NCBI RefSeq assembly: GCF_000275725.1
Contig: NZ_AJTS01000051.1
Span: 62,001-126,000 of the forward strand
From: Vreelandella stevensii S18214
GTDB taxonomy: Bacteria > Pseudomonadota > Gammaproteobacteria > Pseudomonadales > Halomonadaceae
DNA length: 64,000 bases
Reading direction: 5' to 3'
Shown here: positions 8,884-17,053 of the stretch, one piece after another
Position numbering within the stretch: position 1 is the stretch's first letter
How the letters are laid out: each line of letters starts with the position of its first letter
Program-made: the position numbers and the translations under genes
Notes under the pieces: generated by a model
What the model was told of the DNA's origin: nothing
The model's database searches: none
The model's input: only the letters and a program-made list of their open reading frames with translations

Positions 8884-10572
8884 ATGCAAAAACGTTTAAG
8901 TCTTTTACTCTGCTCGCCGCTGCTGGCGCTTGCAGCAATGCCCGTGTCGGCCGATGAACCGGTCGATGTCCTGCTGATTGGTGGCGGCATCATGAGCGCC
9001 ACGCTGGGCACCTATCTCCAGGAGCTGGAGCCGGAGTGGAGCATACACCTCTACGAACGGCTGGACGAAGTCGCCGCTGAAAGCTCCAACGGCTGGAACA
9101 ACGCCGGTACCGGGCACTCGGCTTTCTGCGAAATGAACTATACCCCCGAGCAACCTGACGGCAGCGTGGCCATCGAGCGTGCGGTCAACGTGACCGAACA
9201 GTTCGAGGTGTCTCGCCAGTTCTGGGCGCACCAGGTGGACCGTGGCATGCTCGGCGAGCCAGGCTCGTTCATCAACACCTCTCCCCATTTGAGCCTGGTA
9301 TGGGGTGAAGACGACGTGGCGTTCCTGCGCGAGCGTCACGCCACCATGGTACAGAACCCACTCTACGCCGGGATGGAATACTCCGAAGATTGGCAGGAGC
9401 TGGCCGAGTGGATGCCGCTGGTCATGGCCGGTCGCGAGAACGACGGCACCCCGGTGGCAGCAACGCGCATGCAGATGGGCACCGAGGTGAACTACGGTGC
9501 ACAAACGCGCCAGATGATCGAGTCTCTGGCCCAGGGCGACAACTTCACGCTGGGTCTGAACAGCGAAGTGCGCGGCTTCGAGCGCAATGACGACGATACC
9601 TGGCAGGTTCGTATCGCCGATTTGGCCAGCGGTGATGAGTTCACCGTCGATGCGCGTTTCGTCTTCATCGGTGCGGGCGGTGCGGCGCTGCCGCTGCTGC
9701 AGGAAACCGGCATTCCTGAAGTAGAGGGCTACGGCGGCTTCCCGGTGGGCGGCCAGTTCCTCTACACCACCAACCCGGACGTTGTGTCTCAGCACTTGGT
9801 GAAAGTGTATGGCAAGGCCGGTGAAGGCTCACCGCCCATGTCGGTGCCTCACCTGGACATCCGCTATCTGGACGGTGAACCCGCGCTGTTCTTTGGCCCG
9901 TTTGCCACGTTCTCCAGCAAGTTCCTGAAAGAGGGCTCCTGGACCGACCTGTTCGGCTCCATGACGCTGAACAACACCTGGCCGATGATGCAGGTCGGGG
10001 TCGATAACTTTGATCTCGTGCGCTATCTGGTCAGCCAGGTGATGATGTCGGAAGAAGATCGTTTCGAAGCCCTGCAGGACTTCTACCCGGAAGCCAACCC
10101 CGATGACTGGTCGCTGTGGACAGCGGGCCAACGCGTGCAGATCATTCGTGACGATGAAGAGCAGGGCGGTGTGCTGCAGTTTGGTACCGAAATCATCAGC
10201 TCTGCCGATGGCAGCATGTCGGCGCTGCTGGGTGCCTCGCCTGGCGCTTCCACCGCTCCGTCGATCATGCTGAACCTGCTGGGGCGTGTGTTCCCCGAAC
10301 AGGTAGCTAGCGAGGAGTGGCAGTCTACCCTGACCGCTATCGTGCCGTCCTACGGCCAGAAACTGGCGGAAAATCCGGAGCTGCTGCGTGACGTGCGTGC
10401 CTATACGGCACAAACCCTGCAGCTTGACGAGCCCATGAACCTGCAGGCGGGTGATGCCGTCGAGGCCAGTGACGTCGAAGAGGCCGCTGACGAGGCGGAG
10501 CAGGAAGCCGAGCCCGCTGACGAAGCGGAAGCTCAGGACAGCGAGCAGGAAGAAGAGGTAACGCAGGCGTAA
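8884..10572 (+). CDS. mqo: Malate:quinone oxidoreductase with signal peptide
   Basis: A 562-residue FAD-dependent malate:quinone oxidoreductase, the membrane-associated TCA enzyme that passes electrons from malate to quinone. The FAD motif [15 protein letters not shown] starts at about residue 23, followed by the family stretch [17 protein letters not shown]. Unlike the classical cytoplasmic-face enzyme it begins with a convincing Sec signal ([19 protein letters not shown], then PVSADEP). It ends in a 40-residue tail made almost entirely of Glu, Asp, Ala and Gln. The start is the ATG at 8884, which yields the signal peptide directly. The gene is monocistronic, ending at a strong hairpin. Confidence 0.92.
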   Translation: MQKRLSLLLCSPLLALAAMPVSADEPVDVLLIGGGIMSATLGTYLQELEPEWSIHLYERLDEVAAESSNGWNNAGTGHSAFCEMNYTPEQPDGSVAIERAVNVTEQFEVSRQFWAHQVDRGMLGEPGSFINTSPHLSLVWGEDDVAFLRERHATMVQNPLYAGMEYSEDWQELAEWMPLVMAGRENDGTPVAATRMQMGTEVNYGAQTRQMIESLAQGDNFTLGLNSEVRGFERNDDDTWQVRIADLASGDEFTVDARFVFIGAGGAALPLLQETGIPEVEGYGGFPVGGQFLYTTNPDVVSQHLVKVYGKAGEGSPPMSVPHLDIRYLDGEPALFFGPFATFSSKFLKEGSWTDLFGSMTLNNTWPMMQVGVDNFDLVRYLVSQVMMSEEDRFEALQDFYPEANPDDWSLWTAGQRVQIIRDDEEQGGVLQFGTEIISSADGSMSALLGASPGASTAPSIMLNLLGRVFPEQVASEEWQSTLTAIVPSYGQKLAENPELLRDVRAYTAQTLQLDEPMNLQAGDAVEASDVEEAADEAEQEAEPADEAEAQDSEQEEEVTQA

Positions 10573-10596
10573 GTACAACGCCTGTCGTTGGTCGAT

Positions 10597-10627
10597 ACAA
10601 CGCCAGCCTTCGGGCTGGCGTTGTGCG
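10597..10627 (+). terminator. Terminator between mqo and the convergent LysR gene
   Basis: ACAACGCCAGCC (10597-10608) pairs perfectly with GGCTGGCGTTGT (10613-10624) across a TTCG tetraloop. It is followed by GCGTTTTAT, and on the other strand by ATCGACC. It lies between two convergent stop codons and probably mainly serves mqo. Confidence 0.85.
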
Positions 10628-10633
10628 TTTTAT

Positions 10634-11506
10634 TCAGCCCTGGGGTGCGTATTCCATCAGTAACACGGTCAGGGCGCGGGCGGCCTCGTGGCCTGGGCTA
10701 TCGCCGCGATACACCACTCCGATGTCCCGGTGAAAGGTGTGCTCATCGAGGCTGACTGCCCTGATGCCGCTGGGCCAGTGGTCGAGGGCACGAGGCTCTG
10801 GCACCAGCGCCACGCCCACGCCGTTGGCCACCAGCCGAACGATGGCATCCAGCTCATCGACTTCACACACATCGCGCACCTGGCAGTGCTGATCGCGCAA
10901 GAAGCGCTCGACCTGCCGCCCCCCAAAGGATGTCCGGTCGTAACGCACGAACGGATGACGCTCCAGCAATGCTCGCCAATCGCTCCCTGACCAGCCCTGC
11001 GGTACCAACAGGCGAAAGGGTTCATGGGCCAGTGGCTGCCAGCGCAGGTCGCTATGCAGCGAGAAAGGCGGCCGAATGATCACGGCCATGTCGAGCTCTC
11101 CTGCGTCCACTTGGCTCATCAGCCCCAGTGACAGCCCAGGGACCACCCGGCTGCGGCAGTGGGGAAAGTGACGGTGAAAATGTGCCAGCACGTCCGGCAG
11201 CAGCGTACGTTGATACGAGGCAATGGCGCCTAGCGTGATGAGCGTGCCGGGTGCCTGGTCGGTGCCTGCTGCTCCCAGCGTTCGGTACAGCGCCAGCAGG
11301 GCGCGGGCTTGCTGCAGGGTGGCCTGGCCCTGCGAGGTGAGGACGGCATTGCGACCGCTGCGCTCGAACAGTGTGACCCCCAGCTCCGCTTCCAGGCGCT
11401 TCATCTGGGCGCTGACGGCCGCCTGGGTCAGCCCGGTCTGCTGTCCGGCAGCGGCAAAAGTGCCGTGCTGGGCCACGGCGACAAGCGTTTTAAGCTCACG
11501 AATCAT
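10634..11506 (-). CDS. LysR-family transcriptional regulator
   Basis: A 290-residue LysR-type regulator. The N-terminal helix-turn-helix is MIRELKTLVAVAQHGTFAAAGQQTGLTQAAVSAQMKRLE (core AAVSAQMKRLEAELG), followed by the effector-binding domain. The ATG at 11506 gives the canonical LysR start; an upstream TTG would add an unconserved 15-residue leader. It is divergent from the VOC-family gene at 11642, which it may regulate from the shared 135-nt spacer. The effector is unknown. Confidence 0.88.
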   Translation of the reverse strand: MIRELKTLVAVAQHGTFAAAGQQTGLTQAAVSAQMKRLEAELGVTLFERSGRNAVLTSQGQATLQQARALLALYRTLGAAGTDQAPGTLITLGAIASYQRTLLPDVLAHFHRHFPHCRSRVVPGLSLGLMSQVDAGELDMAVIIRPPFSLHSDLRWQPLAHEPFRLLVPQGWSGSDWRALLERHPFVRYDRTSFGGRQVERFLRDQHCQVRDVCEVDELDAIVRLVANGVGVALVPEPRALDHWPSGIRAVSLDEHTFHRDIGVVYRGDSPGHEAARALTVLLMEYAPQG

Positions 11507-11641
11507 GATCGGTAACTCATCAATATTTTTTGTGAGTTTATCAAAAAACAATTGATTTTATTTTTGCATGGCGGCTTTTAGGATGGCTGAACCAACCCTA
11601 AACGCAGCACATCGCGGCATACCCGATAACAGGAGCTTCTC

Positions 11642-12067
11642 ATGAGCCTTTCCCCTTTCCACCTGGCAATCCCCGTTTACGATGTGCCGCTGGCACGCGC
11701 TTTCTACAACGATGTCTTTGGTCTGGAAGAGGGGCGCTCCAGTGACCACTGGGTGGATTTCAACTTCTTTGGCCACCAGCTGGTGATTCACGAGCATCCC
11801 AAGACGCCTGGGCAGGAAAGCGCGCATACCAACCCGGTGGATGGCCACAATGTGCCGGTACCGCATTTTGGTGTCATCCTGGAGTGGGATGAGTGGGAAA
11901 CGCTGGCCGAGCGCCTGAAAGCCCGCGATACCGATTTCGTGATCGAGCCCTATATCCGCTTCAAGGGAGAAGTGGGTGAACAGGCCACCATGTTCCTGCT
12001 CGACCCCTGCGGCAATGCGCTGGAGTTCAAGGCGTTCAAGGACAAGAGCCCGATTTTTGCCAAATAA
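11642..12067 (+). CDS. VOC family (glyoxalase/bleomycin resistance fold) protein
   Basis: A 141-residue vicinal-oxygen-chelate protein. It opens with [25 protein letters not shown] and closes with [16 protein letters not shown]; His7, the central PHFGV histidine and the final Glu of NALEFK are the probable metal ligands. This arrangement fits lyase or dioxygenase-like members, but the substrate is not evident. The gene follows AGGAGC and is divergent from a LysR regulator. Confidence 0.85.
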   Translation: MSLSPFHLAIPVYDVPLARAFYNDVFGLEEGRSSDHWVDFNFFGHQLVIHEHPKTPGQESAHTNPVDGHNVPVPHFGVILEWDEWETLAERLKARDTDFVIEPYIRFKGEVGEQATMFLLDPCGNALEFKAFKDKSPIFAK

Positions 12068-12096
12068 GCGCACTTGGGTCGCCGACAGGGCGCTTG

Positions 12097-12990
12097 TCAG
12101 GCGCCCATGGCCTGCTCCTGTCGGCGATGCTGTAGCGGTGGCTCGCCAAAGTAACGCTTATAGTCGCGGCTGAACTGAGGCACGCTGCGGTAGCCGACGG
12201 CCAGGGCGGTCTGGTTGACGTTATGGCGGTCCTGCCGCAATAGCTGCTGAGCCTTCAATAGCCGCAGCCGCTTCACGTACTGCGCTGGGGAAGCCCGGGT
12301 GATCTGCTTGAAGTGCTGATGAAAGGTCGAGACGCTCATGTTGGCCTGCTGGGCCAGCTGTTCCACCGAAAACGGATCGGCAAAATGAGCATGCAGGTGG
12401 GAAAGCACCTGCACGATTCTCGCATAGTGGCCATGGCCGCTGACCAGCGCGCGTAGCGCTTGCCCCTGCTCCCCCTTGAGCGCTTCGAACACCACATCAC
12501 GTATACGCGCTGCCCCCATGATGCGGCACTCCACTTCGTCGTGCAGGGTGTGAGCAAGCCGCAGAACCGCAGCCTGCATGCCTTCGTTCATGGCCACCGA
12601 GGCCATGGGTCTGGGGGTTTTTACGAGCGGCCCTTGTTCGCCCATGGCGGTGACCAGCTCGTTGAGCAGCGCGGGGTCCAGAGAGACCGAAATACCCAGC
12701 AGCGGCGCCTCTTCGGAGCCGTGTGTTTCGCACTCGAAAGGCAGCGGCAGGGTCTGAACGAGATAGTGTCCAGGGTTGTAGTGAATCTCGCGGTCACCCA
12801 GGTAACCGATCTTTCGCCCTTGGGCAATGATCGTCAGCCCCGGTTCGTACATGAGCGGGGTGCGCGGCTGATGCCGTTTCAGGTACAGCAGGCTGACCCG
12901 TGGCAGAGCCGAGGCGTTCATTCCTTCCCGTCGAATCAAGGGAAAAAGGCACTGAGCGAGGGCGTTGCCCGCAGCGGTGTTGGTGGCCAT
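12097..12990 (-). CDS. AraC-family regulator with AraC_N domain (YqhC-like)
   Basis: A 297-residue regulator. The N-terminal half matches the AraC_N family (LYLKRHQPRTPLMYEPGLTIIAQGRK, with the GDREIHYNPGHYL segment). The C-terminal half holds the two AraC helix-turn-helices (SVEQLAQQANMSVSTFHQHFKQIT and NVNQTALAVGYRSVPQFSRDYKRYFG). E. coli YqhC, with the same architecture, activates an aldehyde-detoxifying alcohol dehydrogenase. Here the gene is divergent from a YahK-like alcohol dehydrogenase, so an equivalent aldehyde-responsive role is a reasonable inference. Confidence 0.88.
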   Translation of the reverse strand: MATNTAAGNALAQCLFPLIRREGMNASALPRVSLLYLKRHQPRTPLMYEPGLTIIAQGRKIGYLGDREIHYNPGHYLVQTLPLPFECETHGSEEAPLLGISVSLDPALLNELVTAMGEQGPLVKTPRPMASVAMNEGMQAAVLRLAHTLHDEVECRIMGAARIRDVVFEALKGEQGQALRALVSGHGHYARIVQVLSHLHAHFADPFSVEQLAQQANMSVSTFHQHFKQITRASPAQYVKRLRLLKAQQLLRQDRHNVNQTALAVGYRSVPQFSRDYKRYFGEPPLQHRRQEQAMGA

Positions 12991-13187
12991 GGGGGCTCCA
13001 TAGGCGAGACTGTCATCAGTTTGTTTAGGACAATTGTGACTTTTTTGCGCGCGTTTTTGTTATTTTATTACGCCTTTATGGAGAAATAGGCAAAAAAATC
13101 GGAGCTTCGTTCATCGCTAACCGCGGCGGTACGGCCAATAATGGAGACTTCTCTCGCATGGGCGGGATGCCTTACCAAGGAGTTTCC

Positions 13188-14249
13188 ATGAGCCAGGCAA
13201 AATCGTACGCCGCGTTTTCCGCCGACAAACCCCTCGCGCCGTTTACCTTCGAGCGTCGTTCGCCGCGTGCCGACGACGTTGCCATCGAGATTCTTTACTG
13301 TGGCGTATGCCACAGCGACCTGCACTTTGCGCGTAACGACTGGGGCATGAGCCAATACCCCGTCGTGCCCGGCCACGAGATCGTCGGCCGCGTGACCGCC
13401 GTGGGCAGCGACGTCAGCCGCTTCCAGGTAGGCGATCTGGTAGGAGTGGGCTGTATGGTCGATTCCTGCCGTACCTGTTCGGCCTGCCAGGAGGGCGTAG
13501 AGCAATACTGCCTGGAAGGCTTCACCATGACCTACGGTAGCCCCGATCGTCAGGACGGCACCCTGACCCAAGGCGGCTATTCCGATGCCATCGTGGTGAG
13601 CGAGCATTTCGTGCTCAAGATGCCTGACGGTATCGATCTGGCCTCGGCTGCGCCTATCCTGTGCGCCGGTATCACTACCTACTCACCGCTGAAGCATTTC
13701 GGGGTAGGTAAAGGGCACAAGATCGGGGTGATTGGCATGGGTGGCCTGGGCCATATGGGCGTGAAGCTGGCCAAGGCGCTGGGCGCAGAAGTCACGGTAT
13801 TTACCCGTTCCGACGCCAAGGTAGAGGAAGCCAAGCGAAACGGTGCTGACCACGTGGTGGTGTCCAGCGACCCGGCGCAAATGGAGGCCGTGGCAGAAAC
13901 CTACGACTTCATGCTGGATACCGTGCCGGTACAGCATGACCTCAACCCCTATCTGGCCGCGCTCAAGTACAACGGGACGCATATCATCGTCGGGCTGCTG
14001 GAGCCCATCGAGCCGACCATCGAAGCGTTCAATCTGGTCTTCAAACGCCGCGTGGTGGCTGGTTCACTGATCGGCGGGATTGCCGAAACGGAAGAGCTTT
14101 TGCAGCTGTGTGCCGACCAGAACATCACCTGTGATATCGAAATGCTGGATATTAACGACATCAACGAAGGTTTCGAGCGCATGGAAAAAGGTGACGTGCG
14201 TTACCGCTTCGTGATCGATATGGCCACGTTGAAAAACACACCCGCTTAA
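13188..14249 (+). CDS. Zinc-dependent NAD(P) alcohol dehydrogenase, YahK/CAD type
   Basis: A 353-residue MDR alcohol dehydrogenase. The catalytic zinc residues are visible in YCGVCHSDLH and PGHEIVG, the structural zinc cysteines in GCMVDSCRTCSACQEGVEQYC, and the nucleotide site in GMGGLGHMGVKLAKALG. The overall pattern matches the cinnamyl-alcohol dehydrogenase/YahK group, which reduces broad-range aldehydes with NADPH. The ATG at 13188 follows AAGGAG; an earlier in-frame methionine adds a non-conserved leader. It is divergent from an AraC_N regulator and ends at a clear terminator. Confidence 0.92.
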   Translation: MSQAKSYAAFSADKPLAPFTFERRSPRADDVAIEILYCGVCHSDLHFARNDWGMSQYPVVPGHEIVGRVTAVGSDVSRFQVGDLVGVGCMVDSCRTCSACQEGVEQYCLEGFTMTYGSPDRQDGTLTQGGYSDAIVVSEHFVLKMPDGIDLASAAPILCAGITTYSPLKHFGVGKGHKIGVIGMGGLGHMGVKLAKALGAEVTVFTRSDAKVEEAKRNGADHVVVSSDPAQMEAVAETYDFMLDTVPVQHDLNPYLAALKYNGTHIIVGLLEPIEPTIEAFNLVFKRRVVAGSLIGGIAETEELLQLCADQNITCDIEMLDINDINEGFERMEKGDVRYRFVIDMATLKNTPA

Positions 14250-14267
14250 GTGGCCTTCTCTGGATAC

Positions 14268-14297
14268 AGCCCGCTCCTGTTGGAGTGGGCTTTTTTG
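14268..14297 (+). terminator. Terminator after the alcohol dehydrogenase gene
   Basis: AGCCCGCTCC (14268-14277) pairs with GGAGTGGGCT (14282-14291, one G-U pair) and is followed by TTTTTTG. It lies 18 nt after the stop codon. Confidence 0.88.
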
Positions 14298-14417
14298 TTT
14301 ATCGCATAGATGAAAATGGTTGATTACATAAGTCGTAGAGGTGCCGTTTTTTCACGTGGATTGTTTTACTCTGCGCTTGAGCAGCGCCATAACAAATAAG
14401 CACAAGGGAACTCACTC

Positions 14418-16079
14418 ATGAAGCATCTCTCGATAAAATGGAGCCTGACGGCTGCCCTCGCGGTGCTGGTGGTGATGATTGGCCTGATCAGTGGGCTGGG
14501 TTTTTACGCCAATACCAACAGCGGCCAGGCACTTGCCGAAATCAACAATACCAATGTCAGGCTGGTCAATCTGGCCAACCGAATGCAGGTCAACGCGTTA
14601 CGGGCGCAGACCTTTCTCGACCGCGCTGCCAGCTTCAGTACCATGGGCAATCCTGAAAGAGGTCAGGAAAGCCAGGGGCAGGCAGTGGAGGCCACGCAGA
14701 TCGCGCAACAGTACTTCGAGGAGTTCTCCTCTGTGGGGGTGGCCCCGGAAAGTGAGCTTTCCCGCTACCGAGATGCGGTGGCCGAGGCTTATCAAGCCTT
14801 TGTGGTGGAGGGCTTGGAGCCCTTGTTGAATGCGCCGCCTTTCCAGATCCAGCGCCGCCAGGCGGAGCTGGGCGAGCATAGCGCGCGTCTGGATACGGCG
14901 ATGAGCGGTTTTGTGGCCTATACCGAATCTCGTGGTCAGCAGGTGATGCAACAGGTTGAGCGAGTCGCGACCTGGGTCGGTGCCATCGCCATTGGTCTAC
15001 TGCTGTTTTCACTATTGGCGGCGCTGGTCATTCGTATTGCCATGGTGCGCGGGGTGGTGACGCCGCTGCGCCAGGCGCTGGACCACTTTGCGCGCATTGC
15101 CGACGGCGACCTGACCGAGCGTATCGAAGACCGCGGCCGTAATGAGATTGGCCAGCTGTTCATGGGGCTGGCCGCCATGCAGGAAAAGCTCAGGACGCTG
15201 GTCCTCTCGTTGCGCAGCAGCAGTGAGCACGTCTATAGCGGGGCCAGCGAGATTTCCTCCGGCAGTCAGGACCTCTCCTCGCGTACCGAGCAGCAGGCCG
15301 CCGCGCTTCAGCAAACGGCTTCCAGCATGGAGCAGATGGCGACCACGGTGGGCGCCAATGCGGATATCGCCCAGCAGGCCGACCAGCTCTCCGTGGCAGC
15401 CTCGCAATCGGCCGAACGCAGCGGTGAGGAGGTCGAGCGGACCGTGCAGCTGATGCGCGAGATTGCCGCCAGTGCCGACAGGGTGAACGACATCATTGGC
15501 GTGATCGACTCGATTGCCTTCCAGACCAATATCCTGGCGCTCAATGCCTCCGTGGAAGCGGCCCGAGCCGGTGAGCAGGGGCGCGGCTTTGCCGTGGTGG
15601 CCAGCGAGGTGCGTTCTCTCGCTACCCGCAGTGCCGAGTCGGCCAAGGAGATTCGCGGCCTCATCGAGCAAACCACGACGCAAATCACCAGCGGTGCCAG
15701 TCAGGCCGAGCGCAGCGGGCAAACCATCCATCAGACGGTGGACGCCATTCGTCAGGTCACCACGCTGGTGGGTGAAATTTCCACGGCAACCCGTGAACAG
15801 AGAGGAGGGATCGAGCAGATCAATGCGGCGTTGACCGAAATGGATTCGGTGACCCAGCAGAACGCGGCGCTTGTGCAGGAAACCAGCGCGGCGGCCACGG
15901 CCCTGGAGGGCCAGGCCAGCGGTCTGGCAGAACTGATCTCCACCTTCCGGCTGGCTGCTGGCGAGCAATTGTCGCCTGCGCCGCAGGAGATAGCGCCCGC
16001 TCTTGGGCGACAAGTACCCGCCCCGATGCCCAAAGCCAAGTCTACCCAGACACAGCAGGACGAGTGGGACGAGTTCTAA
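14418..16079 (+). CDS. Methyl-accepting chemotaxis protein with CheR-tether pentapeptide
   Basis: A 553-residue chemoreceptor. Helix 1 covers about residues 8-30, a four-helix-bundle periplasmic domain of about 150 residues follows, helix 2 is near 181-205, then HAMP and the signalling domain with [16 protein letters not shown]. The last five residues, EWDEF, match the xWxxF form of the enterobacterial NWETF tail that recruits CheR and CheB. This would make it a high-abundance, adaptation-competent receptor. It is monocistronic with a strong terminator. I found no good sigma-28 promoter in the 120 nt upstream. Confidence 0.93.
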   Translation: MKHLSIKWSLTAALAVLVVMIGLISGLGFYANTNSGQALAEINNTNVRLVNLANRMQVNALRAQTFLDRAASFSTMGNPERGQESQGQAVEATQIAQQYFEEFSSVGVAPESELSRYRDAVAEAYQAFVVEGLEPLLNAPPFQIQRRQAELGEHSARLDTAMSGFVAYTESRGQQVMQQVERVATWVGAIAIGLLLFSLLAALVIRIAMVRGVVTPLRQALDHFARIADGDLTERIEDRGRNEIGQLFMGLAAMQEKLRTLVLSLRSSSEHVYSGASEISSGSQDLSSRTEQQAAALQQTASSMEQMATTVGANADIAQQADQLSVAASQSAERSGEEVERTVQLMREIAASADRVNDIIGVIDSIAFQTNILALNASVEAARAGEQGRGFAVVASEVRSLATRSAESAKEIRGLIEQTTTQITSGASQAERSGQTIHQTVDAIRQVTTLVGEISTATREQRGGIEQINAALTEMDSVTQQNAALVQETSAAATALEGQASGLAELISTFRLAAGEQLSPAPQEIAPALGRQVPAPMPKAKSTQTQQDEWDEF

Positions 16080-16106
16080 AAAGGAAGGTCCAAGGAAGGT
16101 TACAGG

Positions 16107-16145
16107 ACGCCCCCTGAGCGCACGACGTGCTCAGGGGGCGTTTTC
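16107..16145 (+). terminator. Terminator after the second chemoreceptor gene
   Basis: ACGCCCCCTGAGC (16107-16119) pairs with GCTCAGGGGGCGT (16129-16141) and is followed by TTTTC. The inner bases can pair further (CAC/GTG). Confidence 0.88.
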
Positions 16146-16147
16146 TT

Positions 16148-16915
16148 TCAGGCGTGGGCCACCACGCGTAGGCGCACGTAGTCGGCGGTCCAGTTGCCGC
16201 GACCATCGCTCAGGCTATGCGCCAGCAGGTTGACGGTATGATCGAACACGGCATCTTTCAGATCATCATCCAGGCCGTGGAAGAACGGACTGGCAAAGGT
16301 GTCCAGCCAGTTGGCCATGCCTTTGGGCAGTGGCGTAGGGCGCGGGATGAGTTCGATGTTGTCGATTCGAAACCCCACGGTTTGCAGCAGGTTGGCGTAA
16401 TCCTCTGCCGTCGGGAAATACCAGGGGTGACGCCCTTTGGAGCTGATCCCACGGAACTGCAGCGAGGCAATCAGCGCGGTGCAAATAGCCGCCACGTTAC
16501 CGTGTCCACCAAACTCGGCCACAAAGCGCCCCCCGGGCTTGAGGGCCCGCTTGACGCCGGCCAGCACGGCCTGAGGGTCGAGCATCCAGTGCAGGGCGGC
16601 ATTGCTGAAAACCGCATCGAACTCGTGGTCGAAAGGCAGCTGGTGACCATCGACTACCCTGGCCGTTACGCCGCGCTGCTGCGCTGCTTCGACCATTTCC
16701 GCCGACGCATCGACGCCCAGCACGGTCGCGCCCAGCTGCATGATGCGCTCGCTCAATACGCCATCACCGCAGCCCAGGTCCAGAATGCGCTCACCCGGCT
16801 GAGGAGAGAGCAGTTTGAGCACCTCGTGGCCCAGCTTGGGTACGAAAGGTGCGTTTTCCGCGTACTGGCTAGCATTCCATGCTTGCCCAGGCGGTGTATG
16901 TGAGGCGTTTGTCAT
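16148..16915 (-). CDS. Class I SAM-dependent methyltransferase
   Basis: A 255-residue methyltransferase. SAM-binding motif I is ILDLGCGDGVLSERI at about residues 44-58, an acidic residue follows in LGVDASAEMV, and DAVFSNAALHWM is motif II/III of the trans-aconitate/ubiquinone-type branch (Methyltransf_11/25). The substrate is not evident. It converges on the chemoreceptor gene across a terminator. The upstream spacer carries several TTATTCA-type repeats that may be operators. Confidence 0.87.
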   Translation of the reverse strand: MTNASHTPPGQAWNASQYAENAPFVPKLGHEVLKLLSPQPGERILDLGCGDGVLSERIMQLGATVLGVDASAEMVEAAQQRGVTARVVDGHQLPFDHEFDAVFSNAALHWMLDPQAVLAGVKRALKPGGRFVAEFGGHGNVAAICTALIASLQFRGISSKGRHPWYFPTAEDYANLLQTVGFRIDNIELIPRPTPLPKGMANWLDTFASPFFHGLDDDLKDAVFDHTVNLLAHSLSDGRGNWTADYVRLRVVAHA

Positions 16916-16931
16916 GGCGGCATCCTGTCTT

Positions 16932-16982
16932 CGTTATTCAGTGGTACGATTATTCAGAGTGAAACACTCTATTAGAATAACG
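16932..16982. repeat. Cluster of short inverted and direct repeats upstream of the methyltransferase gene
   Basis: CGTTATTC (16932-16939) is the inverse of GAATAACG (16975-16982). Inside, AGAGTG (16956-16961) and CACTCT (16965-16970) form a second inverted repeat. TTATTCAGTG near 16934 recurs as TTATTCAGAGTG near 16951. The two inverted repeats do not share a centre, so this looks like several protein-binding sites, not one hairpin. Confidence 0.45.
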
Positions 16983-17053
16983 CTTCTTGCAGTATAGCCA
17001 TCCGCTGGATAAGCCCCAGGCAGTGCGTACATTTTTCACGCTAACCCTGCCCA

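Noticed and set aside
14300-14417. Sigma-28 promoter for the second chemoreceptor
   Set aside because: The only GCCG-containing candidate has wrong spacing or several mismatches.
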